Made by a program: the position numbers and the translations under genes. From Tribonema minus (lineage: Eukaryota; Sar; Xanthophyceae; Tribonematales; Tribonemataceae): a stretch of 64,000 nt of DNA. Under the pieces are notes generated by a model. That model searched no databases. It was given only the letters and a program-made list of their open reading frames with translations, and was not told where the DNA came from. Below are positions 11,424-23,044 of this stretch, piece after piece (the first letter of the stretch is position 1; every line of letters starts with the position of its first letter). The DNA is taken from assembly GCA_017506865.1 (NCBI GenBank), contig JAFCMP010000555.1, positions 434,001-498,000 of the forward strand, given 5' to 3'.

Positions 11424-14257
11424 TCATGCCCTCTTGGTGGCGGGCTTGTTTCCCCCTTGCCACAGGTACCACAGCATGGCCATCCAGGCGGCTTGTAGGG
11501 CGTTGCGCGCTGCCCACACGCCGGCGGAGGGGATGGCGCCCCCCGTCTGCGACGCCATGGGGGCCACTGCGGAGGGGGTGGGGGGGTGGGGCGGTGGGGG
11601 GGGATGGGGGGGGGGGGGGCTTCGCGCTCAGCAGCCTGCACAACTAGCTGTGCGTCTTGTATCCTAAAATTACACGTCTTGTATCAAAAACACTTGCCAT
11701 GAGTACATGCGTGATGACCACGAGTACCAGTCATTTGCTGAGTTTGACCAGCCGAAATGTGATGAAACAGTCGGTCACATGTCCACCGTGCGTAACTTGC
11801 GTCGCTGACGGACGGCATGACGTCGCCCATCAATGGCGCCGTAGGCGGCTGTCAGAGGGGGGGGGGGGGGGGGGGGGGCACAGGTGGATGAGGCATCATA
11901 TGTACAGCAGTACTTAGCGGCAGCGACAGCGAAAGCCTTCGGCGGCATGAGCTTTGACAAGTACGGACGCAATTTCCAACTTCAGCATGTTCAGATCGCC
12001 TCCTTGTTGCTGAATGCACACAGAGCATCGCACGATCCTCCACTGGTAGAGAATTGAGCGCGCATATGCACCTGAAACTGACCCTAGCCCTGACCGCAAG
12101 GGGGAGACCCTCAGCAGGGTCTGCGATGGCATCACCAGCTCTCACAAGTACGGACGCAATCTTCAACTTCAGCTCAGATCGCCTCCTTGTTGCTGATTGC
12201 GCACCACAGTGCCGCGCAATGCTCCGCCGAGGTGAGCGCGCGCGCTCACTGCTAGGGTTAGGATCAAGGCTAGGCAACCCTCGCAGGGTCTGCGACGGCG
12301 TCGAGCGCTGCAGACGTCGGACGCTTCGCAAGGCGCATCTGCCACTCACTGCTGCTGAGCTCTGCTGCTGCATAGCCCGCACGCCTCAGAGACTGGTGCT
12401 TTGAGGCACATGACAGCGCTCCACGCGATCAGGGTTAGGGTTAGTATTAGTTTTTGGGGAGTTAGAGTTAGGATAGGGTTAGGGTGCTTGGATAGATGCA
12501 CATCGGCACCATTTTGGAGTGTACTTTGATAGCAGAGTCTGAGACAGTAGTCTGGAGGCTGCCACGCCCTCTCAGGGGGTTTTGCAGTTGCTCAGGAGCA
12601 CATCGATGCGCACACATGCCAATGATTGCTTGAAGTGGTGCAATTGACACCCCTGTTGTCTTTTTCATAGTTCGTGTTCCGCAGCGCAACGTCAGCGTAT
12701 GCTGAACACGCTCACTTCCTGGAGCCGCCTCCGGTCACATGCACCAACTTGTCCAACACAACAGCACACGCACCACCTTCAACTTCCAAAGGCGCAACGC
12801 TGCCCCCGGGCACGCCTCCGGAGTCTGCAGACTACAAAAAGGTCCGGAACCTGCATGGTACGCAAGGGGTCCTCACCATTGTACAGCTGCGCGTACACGT
12901 GCGTCTGAAGCGTGATGTTGATGAGCAGAAAAAGCAGGGTGAGGTTTGGGTTAAGGCTAGAGTTAGGGTTCCTCACCACCGTAGAGCTGCGCGTACACGT
13001 GCGCCTGAAGCGTGATGTTAACGAGCAGGATAAGCAGATTTAGGGGAAGGTTAGGGTGAGGGTTAGGGTTAGACGTAGGGCAAGGAGTCCTCACCATCGT
13101 AGAGCTGCGCGTAGACGTGTGCCTGAAGTGTGATGTTGATGAGCAGGAACAGTAGCCAGCCCGCCGCGGCGCGATAGTGCCTGGTGCACAGAAAAATCCC
13201 CCCCGCCAGCTCCATGACGCCCGAGACGTACACGAGGTGCATCTGGTTCCAGTAGAAGGGGGGGACCTGCGGGGGCGGTTACACGTCAGGCGTTTCACGT
13301 GCGTCAGTCACAAACGGGGGGGCTGTACCTGGTTACAGTAAAAGGGGGGGGGCCTGCGGGCGGCGAGGCGGTTTCGCGTGCGTCAGTTCCAAACAATTCC
13401 TGGAACTGGTACGCTGCTGTGGCACTATCTCTCCTCGAGGCACGGATGTTGCAATGTAGACTGAGCCAACTGCATGACTCCGCCAACGCCCAGTGTGTAC
13501 TTCAAGCGGCAGCAGGTGCATGCTGCGACTGCAAAAACAGCAACGTGGCAGATCATGGGTGTCTGTGTAGATGCATGCTGCAGCGCCGCAGGGTCCTGTC
13601 TACTCGTTGGCACGTCACTGCAATTGCAGCTTGCCCCTCTTGCAGACTTCACTGACACTTCGGCGTCGCCCACTGCGTCAATATCAGCAGCACCGTGGCG
13701 TGATGCGCACTTCAACAGCAGAGTCTTCAACATAGCAGATGATCGATATCGACATGGGCATGAGATGAATGCGATCTCTGAGGAAGAGCCCATCGTTCTT
13801 GCTGGCACGCCAGCCAAAGGAGCATGCACAATCGCGCGCACATGCGTAATACACACAGGAACATACTTTTGGTGCCCCATGCTAGAACCACTCGTGCATC
13901 AACAATGACTTCACGAAGTACTGCAGGCTCATGAAGTACCCTTCATGAACTACGGATCATCTAAATAGATTGTGATACGTCAATGTGTACGTACTAAATG
14001 CGCAGCGGTGAGTCAAAAGCTTACTGTTGAACATCGTAGTAATATTCTGTGACGATGACATGTCATGAGGCACCTTGTAGTGATCGTTTCTTCATCATCC
14101 AGACTTATACTTTTTTACCTCCAGAGCGAGAATCAGTTGCGGTACGCACCAGGTTCGCCATGTCTTCCTTGTACGGCGAAACGAAGTGAAGGGAGCCGGC
14201 GACGAGGAACAGGAAGATGAAGAAGCCGCGGCACACGTGTTCAAACATGGCGGCCAT
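11424..14257 (-). CDS. DoxX-like small membrane protein
   Basis: Three minus-strand exons (14257-14150, 13266-13095, 11566-11424) join in phase to give 140 residues. Hydrophobic segments lie at about residues 9-26 (GFFIFLFLVAGSLHFV), 46-62 (HLVYVSGVMELAGGIFL), 70-91 (AAGWLLFLLINITLQAHVY) and 112-129 (RNALQAAWMAMLWYLW). The AGSLHFVSP, YVSGVMELAGG and terminal RNALQAAW...W pattern resembles DoxX/DoxX-like four-helix membrane proteins; their biochemical role is poorly defined. Start is the first of two close ATGs. The exon 3 acceptor at 11566 (CCGCAG) keeps phase, whereas a closer CGCAG does not. The exons interleave with those of a + strand gene. Confidence 0.75.
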
Positions 14258-14667
14258 GTTGACGCACTTCAAGTTGATGTGCGGCGCTGCAGCTCCGCGG
14301 CGATCTGCGTGGCGACACAGGGCACCAAGCATACATGCCACTTGTCAGGCCAGCAAGCACACAACACGAGGACCCGATGTCAGTACGAGTTGGTACTTAT
14401 TTTCTGACTCGAACCATAATCGTAGGCCTAACATTGACCCTGACCTGACGCTAGGCCAACTGTTAAGCCAGTTTGCCGCAAGGGGGCAGCCGCAGGCTGA
14501 CTTTCAACGCAACTTGTCAATGAGCTGAACCCTCGCCAAGACCCCAAACCTGTTCTTCAACACCGACCTAACCCTAACCCTGACCCTGTGCGCCGCAGGC
14601 TGAGCTTCGCTTCTCAGACGACCTGTCACTGTTCACGCCTCTTGGTGGCAATGGCCTGACGCAGTGA
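11669..14667 (+). CDS. unrecognised protein, interdigitated with the DoxX-like gene
   Basis: Four phase-0 exons are proposed. A, about 11669-11787 (HEYMRDDHEYQSFAEFDQP, donor GTGCGT; its acceptor is unclear). B, 11884-11988 (VDEASYVQQYLAAATAKAFG then GMSFDKYGRN). C, 12671-12841 (FVFRSATSAYAEHAHFLEPP, ending ESADYKK). D, 14599-14667 (AELRFSDDLSLFTPLGGNGL, stop TGA). Exons B and D have echoes, which in this genome mark real exons. GMSFDKYGRN loosely recalls the end of periplasmic-binding or ANF-receptor-like domains, but that is only a hint. The 5' end is not found. DoxX-like exons 3 and 2 lie in its spacers, on the other strand. Confidence 0.45.
11857..11878 (+). repeat. poly(G) tract before exon B
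   Basis: About 22 consecutive G lie just upstream of the proposed + strand acceptor at 11883. This is the wrong base for a polypyrimidine tract on that strand, and one reason the + gene model is held at modest confidence. Confidence 0.8.
12140..12345 (+). repeat. exon echoes of exon B
   Basis: A well-preserved copy (about 12120-12210) repeats CAAGTACGGACGCAAT and the following CAGATCGCCTCCTTGTTGCT block. A shorter, more decayed copy lies at about 12288-12345. Between them is a TTAGGG-like tract near 12253. Confidence 0.8.
12426..12485. repeat. interstitial telomere-like tract
   Basis: Repeated TTAGGG and near-TTAGGG units (AGGGTTAGGGTTAGTATTAG and later GGATAGGGTTAGGG) lie within the introns of both opposing genes. 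Confidence 0.8.
12870..13035 (-). repeat. exon echoes of DoxX-like exon 2
   Basis: Two copies of the 3' end of exon 2 and its donor lie downstream (lower coordinates) at about 12966-13035 and 12870-12940. Both keep the AGCTGCGCGTACACGTG and GTGATGTT blocks. TTAGGG-like units separate the copies from each other and from the real exon. Confidence 0.88.
13041..13080. repeat. interstitial telomere-like tract between echoes
   Basis: GGTTAGGGTGAGGGTTAGGG-type units lie exactly between the real DoxX-like exon 2 and its first echo. Confidence 0.8.
13328..13388 (-). repeat. exon echo before DoxX-like exon 2
   Basis: A copy of the exon 2 acceptor region (GGTTACAGTAAAAGGGG, CCTGCGGG, then CGTGCGTCAGT), parallel to the true junction at 13266. 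Confidence 0.75.
14486..14525 (+). repeat. exon echo before exon D
   Basis: A partial copy of the acceptor and first codons of exon D (GCCGCAGGCTGACTTTC against the real GCCGCAGGCTGAGCTTC), followed by a CCCTAACCCT tract at about 14563-14590 and then the real exon at 14599. Confidence 0.7.
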
Positions 14668-17329
14668 CAAGTTTTCACTGTGCTGTGCGTCCAAGCGCTG
14701 TCGATGCATTTCGGTGGCTGGCGAAGCTCAGCTGCCGCAGCATGTGCATGTGCCATCTCGAAGGAAAATCATCATGCATGCCAGTGGCAACCGGCTAGTA
14801 GGCCGCTGCGGCTCTGCAACGATCCACGCGTGACAATAACGGACGCCAATCTGCAGCACATACTAAATTAGAGCATGTACTACGTAGTACACACATTATA
14901 TCGCCATGTCACAGCCAGACTTGAATTGGGCAGTTGCTGCTAGTACATTTTGTACATCTTATGGTCTCGGTGAGTGCGAGCTGCAGAGTACCATGCGCCT
15001 TATCAATAAAACGGCATGTACATGGCGTACACACGACCGTTTGCTCCAGAATTATTCGCAAGGTGTACAGTACAGGCAAGCTAGATGAAGCTGCTGAAGT
15101 TGCCGCAAGTTGACCAGTTGGCCAGTTGGCCATCTTTGTGGGTCTCACAAATGCAAGTCCATTCACCTGCTAGTATTAGTAGTTGCATACACCATGTGTA
15201 CACGACTTTGGCACAGTCATGTGCAATATATATGCAAGCTTGATTCTCGAGCATTATGGATGTGGTAGGGTACCACGTCTCATGGGTACTACGCAGCACA
15301 AAAAACCAAGGTTATTAAGCGTAAGTATGCGGCGTACAAGCATGCACGAGCTATGTATGCAGCACATTCCCACGTCAGAGCGTAACTTAGCTAAAGCTAA
15401 GTTCTGGAGCAAAATGTTACAGCTGGTCACATTTGAAAGATACTGAATGTTGACACTGCCTTACGGACGAGAGCCAGCACAGACAAAACAACCGGTGCAT
15501 GGATGTGGGCCGCCTCCTGGATAATCTAGCACAGAGCTAAGCGTCGTAAGCACAATGTCATGGAGTCATGCCGAATGGCGCATGAAGCGAAGCTTACCTG
15601 AGAAGGACGTCGACAGCGGCTCACTCCAGTCACCAAGGCAACGATTTTACTTGTTGCTCGCTGCAGCAGCAAGGCTATTGAGGCTTGGTTGCTTTTGAGG
15701 GCTGAGCTGAGCTTCTGGGAACTTCCCCACCAAGTTGAAGTTCTCATTTTCTGTAGGTGCAGGGAAATTTCCAGGTGTCTCATAGGAAAAAAACTACGTG
15801 CCTTCGGATAACTCAAAACATGGTGCGCAAAGTCCAGAACAAAACTCCTGCAGGTGTAAAAAATCACTGCCAAGCTTACCGAGTATTTGCTACCAGTACC
15901 TGAAGAACTTGAACCTCAGTGCATCCACATGCAATGCAATTCGTATTTCTTACTCTATGTAGTTGGTTTCTCATGAAGGTACGAAAAAGCCCAGATGTGG
16001 ATCTCAAGCTTGCTACATGCAAGAATTGATGTCCTTCAAGTAGCTTTATTATTTGATAACTTGAAACTTGAAGTATCCCATTGCAGTGCGTATAGACAGC
16101 ATCGCATAATAAACCTGCACATCGCCCCCACAATGTCCTTGTCCATCTGTCTACCCTGTGTGGACTCCGCCATACATATGTGCATTACAACACGCAAAGA
16201 GGCCGTACTATTGATTATAGCACATTGTGGCACGAGTGCATATAATGAAAACGAATCAGAAGATTGTAGAGCTCCGAGTGACAAGGAGTGGTCGGCCATC
16301 AAAGTGCATTATTATAGTGAGTCAGTACCGGTGACCTGAATGACTGGTACCATACAGGAACCAGATTATCGCCGGTGCACTCAACCATTTGGCCAGCGCA
16401 GTGGTTACGACGGACGAGGTCCTCTAAGGTCTCCTCTTGGACTCCTTCGGAAGCTCAACCGTAACTGGCCTGACTGAGCGTAGTAGCGCTTGCCTTCAGC
16501 TAACTTCAAGCTTCAAGGTTTGAAGTTGCATGTGCGCTGCGAGCACTGAGCACTGAGCACACGCATGAAACGGGCATCAGAGGTGTACTTCTTGCATATA
16601 TATTTTCTACGGTCTCCGCCACTCAAGCGCAAGCAAACCAAAGTACTGAGATGCACATGTTGCTTACTGGCTGCCTATAGTATACTGGCTGCCATAACAA
16701 TTGATGAAGTTTCATCAATAAGCAAGCTTCAAGTTGTACTTTGCTGTCAGTGAAGATGCGAAAGGCGCAATGGCATGTCGCGGTTCTGTTGCTTAAGCAA
16801 TTGCAGCGCTTGAAAGTGCAAGTGCGGATCCATGAGGATTAAAAGTGGATGCATCTGCATGTATTACAATCAATATAACATATTTTGACCGCATTGTCGT
16901 GCGGTGCGTGAGCGTGTATGGGAGGGGGGGGTCATAACACAATGGCAACGCAGTGCAGCGTCATTGACTATCTGTCTAACTTGAAGTATGCGCACAGCGG
17001 CACGGCAGCCTGAGAGTGCCTTGGCCTTGCCGATTCGCCGTCTTTTAACCCCATACATACCCTGCCTCACTGACAGGCTGTTGCACAGAGTCCCTGCAGT
17101 AATAGATCTTGCGTCAAGTGCATGTTTTTGTTTGTTGCTCTTCAGCATCTGCAGTGTGCCTGCAGTACACGCGGTATGTTGTGGACACACCACTGCCGCC
17201 TCTAAGAACACTGGGTCAGCTGAACCACTCAGGCGCGCCAAATCGCTCAAAGCACAGGCGTAGCAAATATTTTCTGAAGGATATAGCTCAACGACACACA
17301 TAGTTGCTCAGCCTCAGAAGGCCCCATCC
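14668..17329. other. AT-richer spacer, no gene seen
   Basis: No supported coding region. It contains an R1 copy (16248-16310), several ACTTGAAGT/CTTCAAG words (about 16035-16075, 16503-16530, 16728-16740) and a triple GAGCACTGA word near 16540. A 115-codon minus-strand frame at 15526-15873 has no recognisable motif. Confidence 0.5.
16248..16310 (+). repeat. dispersed repeat family R1, copy 3
   Basis: Contains GAATCAGAAGATTGTAGAGC followed by GTGACAAGGAGTGG, matching the copies at 2127 and 56221. The 3' part is lost or diverged. Confidence 0.65.
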
Positions 17330-20300
17330 CTAAAGCAGGTCACTGAGGACAGGAGGCGACTCCACTCCGTTGCCGTGGTGAAGTTGAGGCTGAACTTCAA
17401 CATTCGTCGTCATCGCATCGTCATCGGCGGCGGCGGCGGCATAGTGCAGCTGACGCGCGCACTTCTTGCAGTAGCCGTTGCTGTCGCAGCACTGGCCCTT
17501 GGTGGCGCAGGTGCCGTTGCCGCGAACGCCGTAGCCGCACATGCCGTTGTTCAGGATGGCGATGTCGGAGCAGTTCCTGCAGAGCGCGCAAGCGCGTGCT
17601 TATATGTTAGACAGTGATATGCTATGCTTTCTGATGAGATTTTGACTGCGGAATGCTATGCGAGCACTTTCTGACAAAATTCAGAGCACGCACAAGAGTA
17701 TATGGTGACCAAATGGAGTAAACAATAGTTTACACTAAGACCTAACCGGCTAGTAGTACAGGGCTGCTTGACAGGGCGTGACTTGACAGGGCGTGATCAT
17801 CATGCTTGACGCATAAGTCGTTGCTGCACGTGCAATGTGCAGCACTAGGCCATGACAAAGCACCACATTCTCGATGTGGCAGCAGACCAGGTGAGCTGAC
17901 CATCAGTCACGTGGCCCTCGCTTCCCTTCTCAGTGGCCCTTGGCTAATTCCTGGTTTTTGGTTTCACAGTGTGCTAAGATTGGTTTCACAGTGTGCTAAG
18001 ATTGCTGAAAACACTTCAAGTGTGACAAGGTTGCTGAAAGCACTCCAAGTGTGACACTTGCAGTTCAGGTCTTGTACGCTTACTCAACTGGTGCACACTG
18101 TGATAGTTGCCGCGCTCATCGGTATTCACATCGTATTCTGGCAAGCCCACCAAAGCTGTTTGCCGCGCGAGTGCCGCAGACCTCACACAGTGTGCTGAAC
18201 AATCTCAAGCTGCACCGCAACCACCGACCAATCCTACGCCCCAATGTACCCACACGCACTTGTAGCTCAAGTTCTGTACGCCTATTCAACTGCTGGTACA
18301 CACTGTGACAATCGCAGTGCTCATCAGCATCGACGTATATGCATGCGCATTGCGCTGAACCCACCATAAATCCTCACCGCGCGAGTGCTTGCCACACTCC
18401 TTATGCAGCAAGCTGAACAATCTCAAGCTGCACCGCGACCACCGAGCAATCCTACGCCCCAATTTAACCACAAGCACTTGTAGCTCAAGTCCTGTACGCC
18501 TATTCAACTGCTGGTACACACTGTGATAGTCGCAGTGCTCATCAGCATCGACGCATATGCATGCGCATTGCGTTGAACACACCATAAATCCTCACCGCGC
18601 GAGTGCTTGCCACACTCCTCATACAGCAAGCTGAACAATCTCAAGCTGCACCGCGACCACCGAGCAATCCTACGCCCCAATGTAACCACAAGCACTTGTA
18701 GCTCAAGCCTTATACTCCTATTCAACAGCTGGGACACACTGCACCAGTCGATGGTCTCATCAGCATCGACGCATATGCATGCGCATTGCGTTAAACACAC
18801 CATAAATCCTCACCGCGCGAGTGCTTGCCACACTCCTCATACAGCAAGCTGAACAATCTCCAGCTGCACCGCGACCACCCCACAATCCTGCGCCCCAATG
18901 TAACCACAAGCACTTGTAGGTAGCTCAAGCCTTGTACTCCTATTCAACTGCTGGGACACACTGCACCAGTCGATGGTCTCATCAGCATCGACGCATATGC
19001 ATGCGCATTGCGTTGAACACACCATAAATCCTCACTGCGCGAGTGCTTGCCACACTCCTCATACAGCAAGCTGAACAATCTCCAGCTGCACCGCGACCAC
19101 CCCACAATCCTACGCCCCAATGTAACCACAAGCACTTGTAGCTCAAGCCTTGTACTCCTATTCAACTGCTGGGACACACTGCACCAGCTGATGGTCTCAT
19201 GAGTATCACATGCGTGCGCACACGCATCCCGCAGAACCCACTCCTCGGGGCGACAGTCGCGGCGCTCATTGGTACAGGCATGTGCATACGCGTGCATACG
19301 CGTGCATATGCGTGCATACGCATTCCGCAGCACCCACCAGAACCCCCCGCTGCGCGAGTGCTCATTGCACTCCTCAACCAGTCATCATTCAGCGCACCGA
19401 ATGCACCGCAACCGCCCAACAAACCTGCGCCGTAACGAAACCACACACACTTGTAGCTCAAGCCTCGTGGACCTACCTAACTGCTGGTACTCACTACGAC
19501 ATCCATGGCACTCATTAGTGATGCTTCTTGGAGTACTGTTTGGTATTCGTCTCGTCGAACCCACCAGAACTCCTCGCTGCGCGAGCGCTCGCCGCACTCC
19601 TCGTTCGTCGCGTAGCGGCTGCCCTGCTTGGGCGAGCACCCCTGCCACACCTTGTCGAACGCGCGGTAGCCCGGCACGAAGCACGAGTTGGCGGTGATGT
19701 AGTGCCACTGCAGCACGCAGTGCGCGCACTGCATCGCGGGCAGCTTGTAGCGCATCTTGTACGTGTACTCGGCCTGGCCCTTGCAGAAGGCGCCAATGTA
19801 GTACCTGGGAGGGGGGGGGGGGGGGGGGGAAGGGGGGAGGAGGGGGGCGGAGGGGGAGGGGAAGGGTTAGGTTTGACAACTCTTGACGCCCAATGTGATG
19901 ATGCACAGTGGTGCCTTAAGTGGGGGGAGGAAGGCAAGGGTTGGGGTGTAATGAGTACGCATGGTCCTGACGACGTAGTGCTCGACTTCAGAGTTGGACC
20001 TTAGGGGGAAGGAAGGGGGGGAGGGTAAGGGCGAGGGGGTGAAGACAAGAATTAGGGTTACATGCTAGTAGACGCCGCACATGGGGCAGTTGAAGGCATG
20101 CCATAAACAGAAACAATATGCACGCCGACAAAGTAGCTACGGTGGGCCAGAGTTCGGCTGGTATTACGGTCAAATACACTTGTGGGTCTGACCGGCGCGC
20201 GCCTATGCCAAATGCGCCCCTATAGCGCCAGCACACGCTATGTGAGCACTGACTAAAAATGCTGCCGCGTGTCAACAAGGGAACCAGGCTCTGAGCAGCC

Positions 20301-23044
20301 GTCGTTGACGTGGTACGGTGGGGTGTGCCGTGAACCATGGTATACACTCTGACGCAGAAGCGGAAAGGATGCAACACGCGCGGTTGTGCAGCGCGCGAGC
20401 ACAAGCATGCGTGATTTGAAAGTACTTCACAAGGTGGCGCTTAGGCTCAGGCTCTTCTGTAGCAGGCAGAAGTAGTGTTTTGTCCGGTACGGAGTCACTT
20501 GAAGTCCGCCCGCAGCTCTGAGACACAGCTCACTTTGAGCCGATGCGCTGTGAGAATATCACACTCATAAAAATCCGATTCTGCGGCGCTCGGGCGGGAG
20601 TAGGTACCACGCTGATGACATGCAAATCCTTGAGTTCACAACTACGATGCCATGCGTATATGAGTACTGTGCGCCCAGGTGTTGTCGATACGACACACCT
20701 TGGTGCCTGTACGACACTGTGCGTCCAAGTGCTGTTGATACAACACACTTTGGTGCGCTGTAGTGTCGTACAGGAACCGAGATGCGCCGTACCGACAACA
20801 CCTGGGCGCACAGTACCGCATGGTCGCGAGCGACTACCAGCGCTTGAACTCCACTTAGGCTCACCTGCCCGGGTACTGCTTGTCGACGAGGGAGTAGGGG
20901 TCGGAGTAGCCATCGTCCGCGCGCACGAGCGGCGTCTTTTCAAAGCACTCCTGCGTGACCGTGCCACTCGAGCCGACGTCGCACAGGAAGAACTCAAAGT
21001 GGCCCTCGTGGTGCGTCTTGAGGACCACCGTGATGTCCATAGTCTTGCCGGAGTAGGTCTTCTGCACCTGCGGTTCAGCGCAGATTTGGAGGATTTCATC
21101 GGCAGCTCGCACTTGTACTTCTGGCATTGACGCTGACCGCTTGCGCTGCAGTTGCGCTTGTTGCGCCTTGCTACATGCAGGTTTTCGATGCGGGCATGCA
21201 CAACGTGCCCTGTTGATGTCGTCAAGTGTACTATAGCAGTGACAGAAGTAACGTTTACAAAGGGACTCATGCAAACTTGTGCAAGTGGCGTGCCGCCAAA
21301 GGAATACATTGCACATTAACAGTCTCAATACTCTTGGCAATACATCTTGTGTCAGCGTGTGATGAGCTGAGATGACCGCACAATGATGCTCAGCATGATG
21401 CTGAAGGAGAACCCCACCACAGTGTGTCACAACACAGAGCCTCAGCAAACGCTAGCCTCTACAGCGCTTCCAGTAGTACAACAGGTCGTGTCCATTACTG
21501 CAGTCATACCTGAAAAGACCAAAAGCATTTACATCGAAGTGCACTTTCACCCCATTTGTTGCTTGAGAACACCGAGGCCATGATAATGCATGTTGCTCAA
21601 TTCGTACACAACATATGTGTGACCGCACTTCAGTCCTGCACGTACCTTGAAGTTGCTGTTGCTGAGACTGTACTGGTTGTTGTTGATGGACCTGATCTGG
21701 TTGGGGTCCCCGCACGCCAGATGCCGGCCAGTCGACGGAGATTTCACCTCCACCAGGGGCTTGGCGGCCTTGGTCGTGTCGATTTTCAAGGGGAAGAAGG
21801 TGTTCGTCAGGCGCCACTGGTCCATCAGGGGCTTGGCGTTCATGCCCGGTCTGCACACAGCGCCAAGACAGTGGGTAGGTATGTGAAGCGTCTGGGGCAT
21901 CGGCATTACATGCCGTAAGTGCATATGAAAGAGTGTGCATGCATCACTGGCAGCGGATGCACGACATGGGGTGGCGTGTCGCCATGGCTGCTGGTCGCGC
22001 TGCTGCACTTCAAGTGCGAGTGTCTGACAAATCGCATGCACGAGGAATGGCCGGCACAAGTACACGAGCAACATATGTCATTTGAAGCTGATCGGCAATG
22101 CGCATTGAGACACTTTCAAGGGGTTCGCAAGACACATGCAGATGATGCTTGCAAGCTGGACATCCTCCATCTGAGCTTTCTTGCACCCTAAGCAAGAAGT
22201 AACAGAACGTGCACGAGCAAGTCAGCGGCAAGGGCGTTGAGTGCTGAGCACTGTGCTGCGCAGCTCCAGGCCACAGCAGTCAGGCAGAGGGGGGTGACGC
22301 GATCTTGAGCAGAGGCGTGCACAGGCGTGCGATGTAACTTCAAGCATCCTGATGCATGCTAGACTGACCAGATTTAGTGCTGAGAGTAAGTGCATCGACA
22401 AACAGAGAGCGCGCAAGCTATCCGCCAGTTGCACCTGCAAGAAGTGTCACACTAAGGTGAGCACTTCATCAAGCACTCCAGGAACTGATGCATGCACTGG
22501 CAGATTTTGGAGCACCTGAGCGGCCGACTTTTGGAGTGTGTAGGCAGGCAAGCCATATGGTGCCCTTTTTGCTACACTGTTTCCAGCAAGCCAGACAGAA
22601 ATTTCCTGCCATCGAACATCGCTACTGTGTGAGTAGATCGCGTGACTGGCTTACACAGCGGTGGTAAGTATGGCCACCTGACCACGTCGAAAGCGCAGGA
22701 GCTGGTGCACTGCAACGCGCTGTAACAACAAACGCAGCGCATTTACGTTTTGAATGCTCCGTGCTCCGACTGTGGCAACGGAGTTCCAAGTGCTTTCGGT
22801 AGTTTCGCTGCATTATGGACGGTAACATTCGAGCTTTAATGAGGCGAAGGACTGCACAGCGAACGCAATTGCTGCAGTGTGCAGTTACTCACGCGTCCCA
22901 GTCGAGGCCGGCCGCGTAAGCCACCGCATTTCGAGACGCGGGCTCCGTCACAAAACCGTGGGCGTCGACCAGTGCCGGACCATTGCCTTGCAGCAGCAAG
23001 CACAAGAGCGCCAGCCCCAGACCAGGACTGCTCGTCCGGCTCAT
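17330..23044 (-). CDS. secreted lytic polysaccharide monooxygenase, AA15/chitin-binding type-4-like (LPMO2)
   Basis: Five minus-strand exons (23044-22893, 21850-21646, 21067-20865, 19804-19565, 17576-17330) give 348 residues. The signal peptide (about residues 1-28) ends before HGFVTEPASRN, giving the N-terminal copper-binding His. RHLACGDPNQ, THHEGHFEFFLCD, YYIGAFCKGQ and CVLQWHYITAN match LPMO1, and all four introns share position and phase with it. The hevein-like Cys cluster (MCGYGVRGNGTCATKGQCC) is kept, but the tail differs (Ala/Asp-rich, then NVEVQPQL and PPVLSDLL). It is a diverged inverted duplicate of LPMO1 and should have the same role. Coding looks intact. Confidence 0.88.
18120..19370 (-). 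repeat. seven-unit exon-echo array in LPMO2 intron 4
   Basis: Degenerate copies of the last ~60 bases of exon 4 plus donor lie at about 19310-19370, 19215-19265, 18990-19070, 18775-18840, 18550-18620, 18340-18405 and 18120-18190. The core (GCGCGAGTGCTTGCCACACT on the + strand) matches the exon text GCGCGAGCGCTCGCCGCACT. The four middle units are nearly identical over about 216-226 bp, including non-exon sequence (CGCATATGCATGCGCATTGC, CCAATGTAACCACAAGC), so they amplified recently as whole units. Confidence 0.92.
20668..20813. repeat. R2 hairpin: ~146-bp inverted repeat
   Basis: The left end GTGCGCCCAGGTGTTGTCG reappears inverted as CGACAACACCTGGGCGCAC at the right end, and inner GTACGACACT/AGTGTCGTAC arms pair too. 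A single-strand transcript would form a long stem. Related sequence occurs near 2905 and 38175. It lies in LPMO2 intron 3. It could be a small fold-back element or a hairpin RNA source. Confidence 0.7.

Noticed and set aside
18116-19190. Tandem array that at first looked like a satellite or a CRISPR-like repeat
   Set aside because: The unit core matches the end of LPMO2 exon 4 and its donor, the units lack spacer structure, and the locus is eukaryotic. It is an exon-echo array.
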